Shown here one piece after another: positions 35,336-43,735 of a stretch of DNA of 64,000 nt. The notes under the pieces were generated by a model, which saw only the letters and a program-made list of their open reading frames with translations, was not told where the DNA came from and searched no databases. Origin of the DNA: Thermoplasmata archaeon (lineage in GTDB: Archaea; Thermoplasmatota; Thermoplasmata; Lutacidiplasmatales; UBA184). The stretch is taken from NCBI GenBank assembly GCA_021796385.1, contig JAJYXQ010000032.1, positions 19,573-83,572 on the forward strand. The letters run 5' to 3'. The first letter of the stretch is position 1, and every line of letters begins with the position of its first letter. The translations under genes and the position numbers were made by a program.

Positions 35336-38300
35336 TGCCCTACCATCGCATCCTCCACCACCAGCCCGTCCCCGCCCAACGGCGGGAAAGGGTCCCCCCC
35401 GAGGTCCACCTTCTGCTCAAGAGCCCGATCCCTGAGGGGGGAGTGGAAATCCACCTGCATCCCGATGGCCGCATCGACTGGTTGCTCTCGGCCCCTTCCG
35501 TGCAGGCCCTTTCTCTGTTTGCGAACTCTGTGGAGCGGACCTTTCCTGGGGCTGGGGTGTATCCCGAGCCTGTTCCTTGTGCCCTGCCCGGTCACCCTGC
35601 TGATCACTGGACCTTTGCATGGGCAAGACAGCGGACGAGACACTGGACACCATTGGACATTGCCAGGGAGCATGACTATGCCGACTCTCTCGTCACGGCT
35701 CTTTCCTCCCCCCTCGCCAGGAGCCACGAGGTCGTGGTCCAGATCCTTTTTCGGGCCACGGGGGCCTGGGAGGAGAACCCGCACCTCTTCACCGCCCCCC
35801 GGGAGAAGCTCCTCCTCTATCATCAGGGACTCGACGTCTCCATGACGGGCTCCTACACCAAGAGGGTCCCGACCCAATGGGACCAAGAGCAGCACCGGAC
35901 GCTCTCCCAACGCTTGAACGAGCCCTCATACCACTTGGAGGTGAGGGCGGCGGCCTATGGACCCGAGGCGAAGACGATCCTGACCCATTGTGTAGGAGAG
36001 GCTTACCTGAAACAGTTCCTCTCCGGGAGGTGGCGGAGCCTTGAGTTCGTCAAGGAGGGGAAGAAGGTCGAGTTCGACCAGGCCTTCCGTTCCCACAGCT
36101 TTGGTGCCTTCGTCAATGGCAGGGAGCGCCGGGACATCTCACGAAGCGAACTGGCCTCCGTCATCTGCCCACCATGGTCCCGCCCGAATGCCGCACTTCA
36201 ATACTACGTCGAAGACCAGGAGATCACTGCCCTACGCGAAGTGCTCTCCTCGCGGGGAACTGAGTCCAGTTCGACCCCCCCGTCTGCGTATCTGGCCAGC
36301 CTTGCGCCAAGAACCGTTGAGGGGGGTGGGCCCCCAAGGCGCTCGGGGGTCCTTTCCACCACGGGACGGTCACAGAACATCCCCAAGTTCCAACCATCGA
36401 ACTTGCAGGAGGCCAGCCGCCAGTGGGTAGCGCTCGGAAAGACCTACCAGGGTGACCCGGTCTTCCTCTCGGAGACCCCGCCTTGGCATCACGCCGCCGT
36501 GCTGGGGGCGACGGGGACAGGAAAGTCCACCCTGCTCCTCCAGTGGGCTCTGGAGGTCCTCCTCAAGAAACCCACATGGAACGTGATCCTGATCGACCCT
36601 CACGGGACCCTGGCCGAGGCCCTCAAGGGGCTCCTTCCTCCCGAGATCGCCTCGGACACGATCGAGCTCGACCCTTCTCGCCTCACCTACCGAGAGAACG
36701 GGATGGAGATGGTGGGCCTCCCGTTGAACATACTGGCGCTCCCCGACCGGGAAACCATGGACGTTGCCGACCTCACGACGGCCCGCGACGTGATCGTGGA
36801 CAACCTCGTCTACTTCGTGAAGACCATCTGGGGTCCCGATGTCTTCGGCCCTCAGATGGACCACAACATCTCGTCCCTGGCCTCCGGACTTCTCGAGATC
36901 CCCGGGACCAACTTGGTCGACATGTACTACATCCTGACGAACTCTCAGGCCCGGTTGCGATTCTCCGAGCTGGTCCACACCGAAGGGATCCGGCAGTTCG
37001 TGCTGAACGAGCTCCCTCGTCTCACGAACGTTCGCTACTCGCAGGACCGCGTCTCATCCACCCTCAATCGATTGGGGAAGATCACCAACAACAACCTCCT
37101 CCGCTTGACCCTTTGCCAGCGGGCGAGCCCAGTCGATTTCCGCACGCTCCTCAACCATCGCCTGGTCATCGTCAACCTCTCGAAGACGAAGATCGGGAAC
37201 GAAGCATCTCGTTTCCTGGGGGCGATGGCCTTCGCCCGTCTCTGGCTTGCCGTCTTGCAGCGGGGGGTGACGGGCAGGCACACCGCGCTGTTCGTGGATG
37301 AGTTCCAGAACTTCGTGACCCCTAGCATCGCCCATGTCCTGACGGAGGCCCGCAAGTTCGGCCTGCACCTCATCATGGCGAACCAGTACCTGGAGCAAAT
37401 CCCGGACGAGATCCGTTCAGCGGTCATCGCCAACACCGACACCTGGGTCTTCTTCCGGATGGGGGTGGAGGATTCCCGGAGGGCAGCAGATATCACCCGT
37501 CCAGGTCGCAGGGGATGGACCGAGGAGACACTGCGCGCCCTTCCCCCTTATCGGGCGCTCTTCGTCCAAGGGAATCGCTTGGAGATGCTAACCACCTTCC
37601 CTCCTGCGAAACCGGAACGAGACGTTGGAGAGGTCGATGCCATCGTGACCTCATCGACCCGACGTTACGCTGCGGAGGAGACCTCAGGAGCATCCCCCTT
37701 TTTGGTGGGCGATGAGCAGTGCCTTACCGTCCTCAGGGCCCTTCAGGATGGCCCAAGGACCCGTGTGGAACTGGGCCAGAACGTTCCTCTCCATCCGAAC
37801 GAGATCTGGGATGCGATCCTTCGATGCCGACAGTTGGGATACCTCGACTTCGACCGAGAGAACCAGACGAACGTGCTTACCGAGAAAGGCCGTCAGCATC
37901 TGGACAAGGGAGGATGGAAGGGGGGTGGGGGTCCAAACCACGATGGATTGAAGGCACAGGTCGTGGTCTTCGTGGCGTCTCAGGGGTTCGGCCAAGCCCA
38001 GGAACCCGCGCAAGGCTCAAATTTGGAGGCTCCGGACCTCACCCACTTCGAGCACGGGGTCCTCATCAATGACGAGATCGAGACCACGGGGTTGAATCGC
38101 GATCAGGTTGTCAAGAACTTGGTAAAGTCGAGGGGGACACCAGTGCACTTCTTCGTTCCCGACCTCAAGGTGGCAGGGAATGTCTTCAGGCACCTTGTGG
38201 GGAAGACCGGCTACTCCGTGTTTGTCTGGACCGGTGTGAACTCGTTCCGCCGGGTGTCTCGAGATGAGATCAAGGAGGACGATGAGGTATCTCCCAATGT

Positions 38301-38718
38301 TGCCCAAGACTCAGTTCCGTCTGTTGCCGGCCAATTCGGAGGCTCTACCGAGGAGGGCCGCAGGGAAGTTTCTGAACCGGCCAGTCTTTCCCCTCCTCCG
38401 TCCGCTGGAGTGGAACGCAACACGGATGAGGAGGCGACGACGCAGGGAAGTGCTGACGTCGAAGGACCGAGCGGTCTCACTTACATGCGGAAGGAAGCCC
38501 TGGGCTTCTGTGACAGGTTGAAGCAGTTGGGGAAGGCCGTCGAGGTGGACCGCGAGCCAGCACTCTGGCTGAAAGACCTCCTCGTCTACTACGAAGGATG
38601 GGACGAGGCGAAGCTTGGGACCCTGTTGGGTCTCCTCGGCATTGGCACGAAGCGCGTGCGGCTCTCAGGAGAGCGCGGGTCCGTGTGTTTCCCGTGGTCT
38701 CCACGACCGGACATTTAG
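35335..38718 (+). CDS. VirD4/TraD-like coupling ATPase fused to winged helix and nuclease-like domain
   Basis: A DNA pump and coupling protein of conjugation, 1,127 residues. The N-terminal 380 residues are a large domain of unknown fold. The motor follows: P-loop LGATGTGKSTLL near residue 390, ILIDPHGTLAEAL, Walker B ALFVDEFQNF near 652, and HLIMANQYLEQIP. Residues 790-860 form a winged helix (VLRALQDGPRTRVELG). Residues 895-960 resemble a PD-(D/E)xK core: DLTHFEHGVLINDEIE, DQVVKNLVKS, VHFFVPD. An acidic, Ser/Pro-rich linker and a short C-terminal domain end the protein. ATG 35335 overlaps the VirB4 stop. Confidence 0.88.
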   Translation: MPYHRILHHQPVPAQRRERVPPEVHLLLKSPIPEGGVEIHLHPDGRIDWLLSAPSVQALSLFANSVERTFPGAGVYPEPVPCALPGHPADHWTFAWARQRTRHWTPLDIAREHDYADSLVTALSSPLARSHEVVVQILFRATGAWEENPHLFTAPREKLLLYHQGLDVSMTGSYTKRVPTQWDQEQHRTLSQRLNEPSYHLEVRAAAYGPEAKTILTHCVGEAYLKQFLSGRWRSLEFVKEGKKVEFDQAFRSHSFGAFVNGRERRDISRSELASVICPPWSRPNAALQYYVEDQEITALREVLSSRGTESSSTPPSAYLASLAPRTVEGGGPPRRSGVLSTTGRSQNIPKFQPSNLQEASRQWVALGKTYQGDPVFLSETPPWHHAAVLGATGTGKSTLLLQWALEVLLKKPTWNVILIDPHGTLAEALKGLLPPEIASDTIELDPSRLTYRENGMEMVGLPLNILALPDRETMDVADLTTARDVIVDNLVYFVKTIWGPDVFGPQMDHNISSLASGLLEIPGTNLVDMYYILTNSQARLRFSELVHTEGIRQFVLNELPRLTNVRYSQDRVSSTLNRLGKITNNNLLRLTLCQRASPVDFRTLLNHRLVIVNLSKTKIGNEASRFLGAMAFARLWLAVLQRGVTGRHTALFVDEFQNFVTPSIAHVLTEARKFGLHLIMANQYLEQIPDEIRSAVIANTDTWVFFRMGVEDSRRAADITRPGRRGWTEETLRALPPYRALFVQGNRLEMLTTFPPAKPERDVGEVDAIVTSSTRRYAAEETSGASPFLVGDEQCLTVLRALQDGPRTRVELGQNVPLHPNEIWDAILRCRQLGYLDFDRENQTNVLTEKGRQHLDKGGWKGGGGPNHDGLKAQVVVFVASQGFGQAQEPAQGSNLEAPDLTHFEHGVLINDEIETTGLNRDQVVKNLVKSRGTPVHFFVPDLKVAGNVFRHLVGKTGYSVFVWTGVNSFRRVSRDEIKEDDEVSPNVAQDSVPSVAGQFGGSTEEGRREVSEPASLSPPPSAGVERNTDEEATTQGSADVEGPSGLTYMRKEALGFCDRLKQLGKAVEVDREPALWLKDLLVYYEGWDEAKLGTLLGLLGIGTKRVRLSGERGSVCFPWSPRPDI

Positions 38719-38890
38719 TGAATTGGCCCGTTTTTGCAGATGCTGAATCCCGGATTCCAGCGAAAACGTCCATGGTTGAACGGGCCCCAAAGGGATCGTG
38801 TCACGGGAGGACACGTGACGTCCTCTGTTGACATGGCAACACGGGCTTCGAAGTGGAATCGCTGGGAGCGCCCGACGATCTTCTCCGTCA

Positions 38891-38970
38891 ATATGCAGGT
38901 TGAGTTGATAAATTGCCAAAATTGCCTGCATGCAGGTTATATATATAAATAGTCTAAGTTACCTGCATAT
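38891..38970. promoter_or_regulatory. Operator cluster and leaderless promoter of the AbiE-like pair
   Basis: Three related sites occur in 80 bases: ATATGCAGGT (38891-38900), the palindrome CCTGCATGCAGG (38925-38936), and the inverted copy ACCTGCATAT (38961-38970) that overlaps the start codon. A strong TATA (TTATATATATAAA, 38938-38950) lies about 25 bases before ATG 38969. The layout fits autorepression by the antitoxin. Confidence 0.65.
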
Positions 38971-39559
38971 GGAGCGACGGAAGGTCAAGGCCATACGGAT
39001 CGTCAAGCACCTCTTGGAGAAGCCTGGGGGTGAGTGGACAAGATACGGGCTGGCCAAGGTTTCAGGATGTTCCTGGCAGTGGGCGATAGAGCTGCTTGGG
39101 AAACTGGAGGAGAGAGGGTTGGTCTCGGGCACCAAAGTCGTAGACCCAATGGCTCTTCTCCGGTACGCGGCGTCGGTCGCCCCTCCTCCCACTCGGACGG
39201 TCGAATGCTATCACACCCGACCTGTGAACCTGATCCGAAGTTCGAAGGTCGACTACGCGATCACCACGACATTTGCGGAGAACGAATTCACCCACCTCCT
39301 CTTCAAGACGCGTTGCGATGTCTACGTGAGTGAAGCCTCGATGAATCTGTTATGGAGACGAGTCGCTGACGAGGGACTTCTGGGAAGAGGCAACCTTCGT
39401 CTGATGATCCCGGCAGACCCTCGGGTGATCTCAGAAGCCTCTTTCGTTCACGGGATCCGCATCGTGAGCCGGGAACAGCTCATGGTGGACCTGATGAGGG
39501 AAGGAGGGGTCTGCGTTCAAGCGGTGGAGGAGATGGTGGGGCGACATGCTGTATCCTAA
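38969..39559 (+). CDS. AbiEi-like winged-helix antitoxin
   Basis: A 196-residue protein. Residues 1-60 are a winged helix (AIRIVKHLLEKPGGEWTRYG, GCSWQWAIELLGKLEERGLV), and a second half has alternating strands and helices (VDYAITTTFAENEF, DVYVSEASMNLLW). This two-domain form, directly before a nucleotidyltransferase gene with a 14-base overlap, matches AbiEi-type antitoxins, which repress their own operon. The start is taken at ATG 38969 because of the TATA spacing; an in-frame ATG at 38930 lies inside the operator. Confidence 0.65.
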   Translation: MERRKVKAIRIVKHLLEKPGGEWTRYGLAKVSGCSWQWAIELLGKLEERGLVSGTKVVDPMALLRYAASVAPPPTRTVECYHTRPVNLIRSSKVDYAITTTFAENEFTHLLFKTRCDVYVSEASMNLLWRRVADEGLLGRGNLRLMIPADPRVISEASFVHGIRIVSREQLMVDLMREGGVCVQAVEEMVGRHAVS

Positions 39560-40328
39560 GAAGGAGACCGACGTTTCGTTTCGCTACCTCGACGCCCTGA
39601 TCGACAACCTCCCGGCGAGTGTCTGCCTCATTGGAGGATGGGCGGTCTATTACTCGGTGAGGTCGGACTACTCCAAGGAACTGAGGGCAGACTACCTGGG
39701 ATCCCGTGACATCGACCTGGGTCTTCCCGACGTCGGCTCTTTCAGAGCGGCGGAGCATTTCATCGCAGACACGCTCGGGTTCAGGCGACTATCGTTCAGG
39801 TATCTGAAACACCTCGATTACGAGACCGGCCGCGAGCTTTCGGAGGAAGAGGCCAAGCGCGTGCCCACCCATGATCTGATTCCTATGTATATCGACCTCA
39901 TCCTTCCACTGGTCGACCGGGCAGCCTCAGACGTGCTTGGTTTCACTCCTGCGGATGAACCACTCCTTGGCTTGGTTTTTCAAGAAAAGGGGAACAGGCG
40001 AGAGATATCGATGGGCAACCGCCGGGTCAGGGTCCCGAGCCCTGCTCTACTCCTTTCAATGAAGCTCCACTCAGTGGGGACGCGCGGCATGGATCACAAA
40101 CGGGTCAAGGATCTGTGTGACATCGCTGCACTTACCCTGTACAGCGGAGAGGGGATTGGAGACCTGGCTCGGGTCGCAGGCAACATCTGTGACTCGGGCA
40201 AGGTTGAGAAGTCGGCAAGGTCCATCACTTCAGGAGACGTGAACCAAGCATCCTCGGCCACAGGGATCCCTGTCCGCAGGATAAGGGGGATCATGGACCG
40301 CTTGGGGCTACGCGCCCATAACCAGTAA
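39546..40328 (+). CDS. AbiEii-like nucleotidyltransferase toxin
   Basis: A 260-residue product. The nucleotidyltransferase signature is LIGGWAVYY (near residue 25) followed by SRDIDLGLPD (near 57), the GG...DxD pattern of the DNA polymerase beta-like NTase fold. VRVPSPALLLSMKLHSVGTR and the KRVKDLCDIAAL block match the C-terminal part of AbiEii/DUF1814 proteins, which modify RNA in known toxins of this type. It overlaps the antitoxin gene by 14 bases. The pair probably stabilises the element or acts against phage. Confidence 0.7.
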   Translation: MLYPKKETDVSFRYLDALIDNLPASVCLIGGWAVYYSVRSDYSKELRADYLGSRDIDLGLPDVGSFRAAEHFIADTLGFRRLSFRYLKHLDYETGRELSEEEAKRVPTHDLIPMYIDLILPLVDRAASDVLGFTPADEPLLGLVFQEKGNRREISMGNRRVRVPSPALLLSMKLHSVGTRGMDHKRVKDLCDIAALTLYSGEGIGDLARVAGNICDSGKVEKSARSITSGDVNQASSATGIPVRRIRGIMDRLGLRAHNQ

Positions 40329-40376
40329 CTTCTCTTAGGAACAAAGAAGTTGGCTAACCTGTACGACTCGTCCATG

Positions 40377-40591
40377 TCCAGGGGGGTGGCCAACCCCTCA
40401 AGAACTGGCCAGGGGTATGGCCACGGTGGCCAGGGGGGTGGCCGCGGTCACCTCAGACCGTTTCCACGGTGGTGGAGATTGGCTGGTTCATGTCTCATGA
40501 GCCAATCCCTGCCTGTCCAGGGGGGTGGCCATTCCCAATAAGATATCGTTGTTTTCAGGGGGGTTGCGGCAGCCGTCCAGGGGGGTGGCCA
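40377..40591 (+). repeat. Iteron-like direct repeats TCCAGGGGGGTGGCCA
   Basis: The 16-base unit occurs at 40377, 40516 and 40576 exactly, at 40429 with two end changes, and degenerately at 40408 and 40554, all in one orientation within 215 bases. No gene covers this stretch. Repeated same-strand units of this size are typical of replication-initiator or transfer-origin sites, so this is a candidate oriV or oriT of the element. An alternative is a regulator array for the adjacent GC-rich module. Confidence 0.65.
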
Positions 40592-40734
40592 GCGCCGCGG
40601 CAGTCACCCGCCGAGCGCAGCGAAGCGGAGCGAGGCGACAGCTTGCCCACGGGAGGGGCCCCGGCGTCCCGAGCCGCCCGTCAGCCTGACACGGGCGTGC
40701 GAAGGGGCGCCGGGATGGAGCCGCAGAAGGGGGA

Positions 40735-40803
40735 GGCCCCGAACAGCCGATATGGGGCCGAGGTGGCAAAGGTCCCGAGGCCCCTTACGTGATGTTCGGG
40801 GCC
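40735..40803 (+). ncRNA. Structured stem motif, copy A
   Basis: The outer 11-bp perfect stem GGCCCCGAACA/TGTTCGGGGCC encloses an 8x8 internal loop, GCCGATAT (40746-40753) facing TTACGTGA (40785-40792). A 6-bp inner stem GGGGCC/GGCCCC and a 19-base loop complete it. The internal loop is conserved in copies B and C while both stems change sequence but keep pairing. It may act as RNA or as folded single-stranded DNA. Confidence 0.65.
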
Positions 40804-40936
40804 GACCAGCTATCCCGATCTGACTCTTCACGGAAGGGGAAAAGGGAGGGTTCGGGCCTTGATGAGTGAACGAGCCTGAGGTGAGAGAGCCATCATGGCC
40901 CGTACCCCGACCGGACCACCAGGGACGGCGAGGGGA

Positions 40937-41006
40937 GACCCCGAAGGGCCGATATGTGTGCCGAAGCTCGCAGAGCGGCAAGGCACCTTACGTGCCCTTC
41001 GGGGTC
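40937..41006 (+). ncRNA. Structured stem motif, copy B
   Basis: The outer stem GACCCCGAAGG/CCTTCGGGGTC has 11 bp. The internal loop is GCCGATAT (40948-40955) facing TTACGTGC (40988-40995). The inner stem GTGTGCC/GGCACC pairs with one bulged T. Every stem position that differs from copy A is compensated on the other side. A separate GC-rich hairpin (CCGGGGAG..CTCCCCGG) follows at about 41,038-41,060. Confidence 0.65.
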
Positions 41007-41072
41007 GATAACGGTCCCAGAACAACGGCCAGTCTTGCCGGGGAGGGTGGGACTCCCCGGCCCGCGCCCGGC

Positions 41073-41927
41073 TCAGGGCATCGCGCTCACCCCCTCTTCC
41101 TCCGACAGGAGGAGGGCCCGGGCGGCCATGCGCTCGAAGGCGCGCTCCCGGTCCGGCGCCACGTGCACGTCGTGCGTCAAAACGTCGGTCGCGAGGTTGT
41201 ACGCCTCCCATCGGCTCGCCTGGCCCCAGAGCGTGCTCCCGAAGTACTCCGGCAGCTTCTCCCCGATGGCCCGCGCGTGCCTCCGCGGGATCCCGGCACT
41301 CTCCAGGGCGGGCACCACGTCCACGATGTCCATCCGCTCCCGCATGCTCTCCCCGTAGAGGTCGAGCGCCCCGGAGAAGTGATCCAGGGCCTCGTGGATG
41401 CCCCGCTCCAGCTGGGCGAGGAGGTCCTCCGGGTCCGACAGGTGGAGCTCGCGGAACTCAAGGAAGCTCCGGGCCCCCGCGTAGAGCTGGTTCGTGCAGC
41501 AGGCCCGCACGGCGAACGCCTCCACGCGCACCGCCCACGCCCCGTCCAAACTGTTCAGGATGCGGAGCCCCGGGAAGAAGGTCTCCCCCTCCCCGAGGCT
41601 GAACTTCTGGCCCACCACGAGCTTGACCTCCATCCTCCGCCCGCCCTGGTAGAGCGTGATGCTCTCAGGGGTGAAGGCCGCGGCGCGGGCCCCGAAGGCC
41701 TCGGGGTCGGGACGGCTCAGGGCCGCGCCCACCTGGTGCACCGCCTCCGCTATCGCGCGGTGCTGGACCAGACCGTATCGGTCCGACACGACAGAGACCA
41801 CGCCACCGGACACGGTGTCGCGGACGCCCCGGTAGGCCCCCAGCTCCTGGCCGTTGGGCCCGAAGACCGGGACCAGCTCGTAGAGCGGCACCTCTTCGGG
41901 CGTGCGGAGCACGAGGGAGGCGCTCAT
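41073..41927 (-). CDS. DUF932-like plasmid/phage-type protein
   Basis: A 284-residue protein with the DUF932 layout: an early VSDRYGLVQHRAIAEAVHQV block, YQGGRRMEVKLVVG and RILNSLDGAWAVRVEAFAVR, then the CCTNQL motif and a long helical C-terminus. The family is widespread in phages and plasmids and has no assigned activity. Codon use is extremely GC-rich compared with neighbouring element genes. The start overlaps the upstream stop (ATGA), and both genes carry the same leader GGTGAGCGC before ATGAGC. Confidence 0.75.
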   Translation of the reverse strand: MSASLVLRTPEEVPLYELVPVFGPNGQELGAYRGVRDTVSGGVVSVVSDRYGLVQHRAIAEAVHQVGAALSRPDPEAFGARAAAFTPESITLYQGGRRMEVKLVVGQKFSLGEGETFFPGLRILNSLDGAWAVRVEAFAVRACCTNQLYAGARSFLEFRELHLSDPEDLLAQLERGIHEALDHFSGALDLYGESMRERMDIVDVVPALESAGIPRRHARAIGEKLPEYFGSTLWGQASRWEAYNLATDVLTHDVHVAPDRERAFERMAARALLLSEEEGVSAMP

Positions 41928-42433
41928 GCGCTCACCTCCCCCTGGGCCTCGACCCGCGTGTGCAGGTTCCGTAGCGCCTGTACCTGGGCCTCCAGTTCGC
42001 CGTAGACGAGCGCCGCCACCCTCTGCGCGAGGGCCTGCGCGTCCTCCCCGTCCTTCGCGTAGTCGGCCACCCCGGCCTTCACGCTCTCGAAGCTCCCCAA
42101 GTTGTATGTCACTTGGAGGAGGGACCAGGCGCGCTCCTCCCCCGTCCTGACCACGGAGACCGCCACGCTGGGCGCGGGCTCCCTGGCGGGCGCGGGCGGG
42201 CTTGCCGGTGCGGGTGGGACGGGGGCCGGCACCGGGGACGGCGCGGGCTTCGTCTCGTTCTTCGGGGTCGGTGTCTCGGTCACGCGCTTACCCCGCAGCT
42301 GCTCGCACGTCTGGCTGTTGGCGCAGACGGGGCGGTTCTTCCCCTCCCGGTTCACGAAGGCGATCTCCTCCCCCACGTGGAACGGGGTCTGGCACAGGGC
42401 GCACGTCCCGGCACGGCGGGCGTAGCTGCTCAT
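41924..42433 (-). CDS. Zinc-finger protein upstream of DUF932
   Basis: A 169-residue protein. Residues 1-45 form a zinc finger (CALCQTPFHVGEE, VCANSQTCEQLRG) resembling nucleic-acid-binding treble-clef or PARP-like fingers. A Pro/Ala-rich linker (about residues 55-85) leads to a helical C-terminus. No family is assigned. ATG 42433 follows a GGTGAGCGC ribosome-binding site identical to that of the DUF932 gene. The two are one operon lying between structured motifs B and C. Confidence 0.6.
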   Translation of the reverse strand: MSSYARRAGTCALCQTPFHVGEEIAFVNREGKNRPVCANSQTCEQLRGKRVTETPTPKNETKPAPSPVPAPVPPAPASPPAPAREPAPSVAVSVVRTGEERAWSLLQVTYNLGSFESVKAGVADYAKDGEDAQALAQRVAALVYGELEAQVQALRNLHTRVEAQGEVSA

Positions 42434-42679
42434 GCGCTCACCCCGGTTGCCGAGGGCGGGGAGGTCACGACACGGTCTCGGCCTTCGATGGTTACCCCGC
42501 GGCACCCCACGAGGACACTGGGTCGTTCGGCGATACAGGCGCTCTCTCTCTGGCTTACTACGTTTTCCGACATAGTGATCGGAACCGAGCCGAAAGCGGT
42601 GGGACCGGGGGCACCGTGGAACGGTGGGGGGCCCCCGAACCGCGACCCCCCATCATGCCTCCGGCGTCCCGAGGCCGCC

Positions 42680-42761
42680 CCGCTCCCGACAGGCCGATAT
42701 GGGGGCGGTCTTCCTGAGCGCGAAGCGGGACCAGCCCCCTTACGAGACTGTCTGGGAGCGG
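42680..42761 (+). ncRNA. Structured stem motif, copy C
   Basis: The outer stem CCGCTCCC-GACAG pairs with CTGTC-T-GGGAGCGG (13 bp, one bulged T). The internal loop is GCCGATAT (42693-42700) facing TTACGAGA (42740-42747). The inner stem GGGGGC/GCCCCC extends through GGTC/GACC. It lies on the far side of the DUF932 operon, about 1.7 kb from copy B. The preceding CCGGCGTCCCGAG (42661) also precedes copy A (40661). Confidence 0.65.
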
Positions 42762-43106
42762 AACCCGGGCGGTCGAGGGAGAGGCTTGATGAAGGGGGTG
42801 AGGCGCAAAGCCCCTATGTCGGAAAACGGACAGGGAAAGGAGAGAGCGCGACCCGGAGCCGGACGACCCGCACCACCGAGTGGGGGGCACCCCTAAATTT
42901 GCCCAGGCCCCCTTTAAGGGGCCCGGTCGAGCGGGCGCTCCTGAGCATCATTCTCGGACAGCAGCGGAGAATCCTTGAGCTCGAGAGGAGTGGGGGGATC
43001 CTGCTGGGCACGGCGAGGCACCACCCACCCCTCACGTCCGAGCTGCCCAATGGACAGCAAACACTGGCTCCGGGCTAACAGAAGGAACAGCCTTCGAGGA
43101 CGACGT

Positions 43107-43161
43107 CACGTATTGGTTGCACGTATACCTTAAGTACTCTGCACGTATAGGGTACACGTAT
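43107..43161 (+). promoter_or_regulatory. CACGTAT operator array of the RHH-NYN-rSAM operon
   Basis: CACGTAT occurs four times, at 43107, 43120, 43142 and 43155: two pairs with 13-base spacing, 22 bases between the inner copies. The last copy overlaps ATG 43160. A TATA-like TATACCTTAAGTA (43124-43136) lies about 28 bases upstream of the start, implying a leaderless message. Arrays like this are typical targets of ribbon-helix-helix repressors, which the first gene encodes. Confidence 0.7.
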
Positions 43162-43735
43162 GACAGAGGGAAAGCAGAAGCTCACTCTCAGTGTTGACGC
43201 GGAAACGGTGGAGCGGGCGAAGAGCCTCGGCATCAACATCTCTGACCTTACTGAGCAGGTTCTCAAGTCCTTCACCTTCAAGCCTGAAGATGCCCAGAGC
43301 GAGGCGATCGAACGTCAGCGGAAGGAACTTTTCGACTCGATGAGTCCGCTCATCAGTCGGTACAAGCTTCGCGTACCGGTTGGGGTTTACATGCAGTTCG
43401 ACCCCAATCCGTACGAAGATGACTACTCCGAGTGTGGGACCGTGATGATGGTCGGCAAGGACGAATTCGAACGTCCGTTCCGACCGGATGACTGGGAAGG
43501 GGGTCCGAGGGTCGGCACGATTGCCCAAATCGTCGACGACGGGGACTACATTTCTTACTACCCCACCGAAACGCTCCTGAAGAATTTTATGAAAGCCGTT
43601 GAGGACGAGAAGACTAAACAGAAGCAGCAGGTCGCCTCGCTCGCGGTGGCTCGCAAGATCATTGAGGCAATCACTCAGGTCGACGACACCGAAGTGAAGC
43701 AGGGAGATGCCAGCCCACGGGAGCCGAAGAAATGA
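43160..43735 (+). CDS. Ribbon-helix-helix (CcdA/CopG-like) repressor with C-terminal domain
   Basis: A 191-residue protein. Residues 5-40 (KQKLTLSVDAETVERAKSLG, then INISDLTEQVLKSF) match the strand-helix-helix of CcdA/CopG DNA-binding domains. Residues 65-150 are a distinct acidic alpha/beta domain (GVYMQFDPNPYEDD, GTIAQIVDDGDYISYYP) that I do not recognise, and the last 40 are helical and charged. It probably represses its own operon through the CACGTAT array. The stop overlaps the NYN gene start by 4 bases. Confidence 0.7.
   Translation: MTEGKQKLTLSVDAETVERAKSLGINISDLTEQVLKSFTFKPEDAQSEAIERQRKELFDSMSPLISRYKLRVPVGVYMQFDPNPYEDDYSECGTVMMVGKDEFERPFRPDDWEGGPRVGTIAQIVDDGDYISYYPTETLLKNFMKAVEDEKTKQKQQVASLAVARKIIEAITQVDDTEVKQGDASPREPKK

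Noticed and set aside
40858..40895. C/D-box sRNA (TGATGA ... CTGA)
   Set aside because: Box C and a CTGA are present, but no second box pair or terminal stem was found.
41038..41062. GC hairpin as an intrinsic terminator
   Set aside because: There is no following T-run, and it lies at the 3' end of the opposing DUF932 gene; it could be part of a longer repeat.
40735..42761. CRISPR array or CRISPR-like repeats
   Set aside because: The repeats here are structured stems with variable spacing and size; no regular repeat-spacer pattern exists anywhere in the window.
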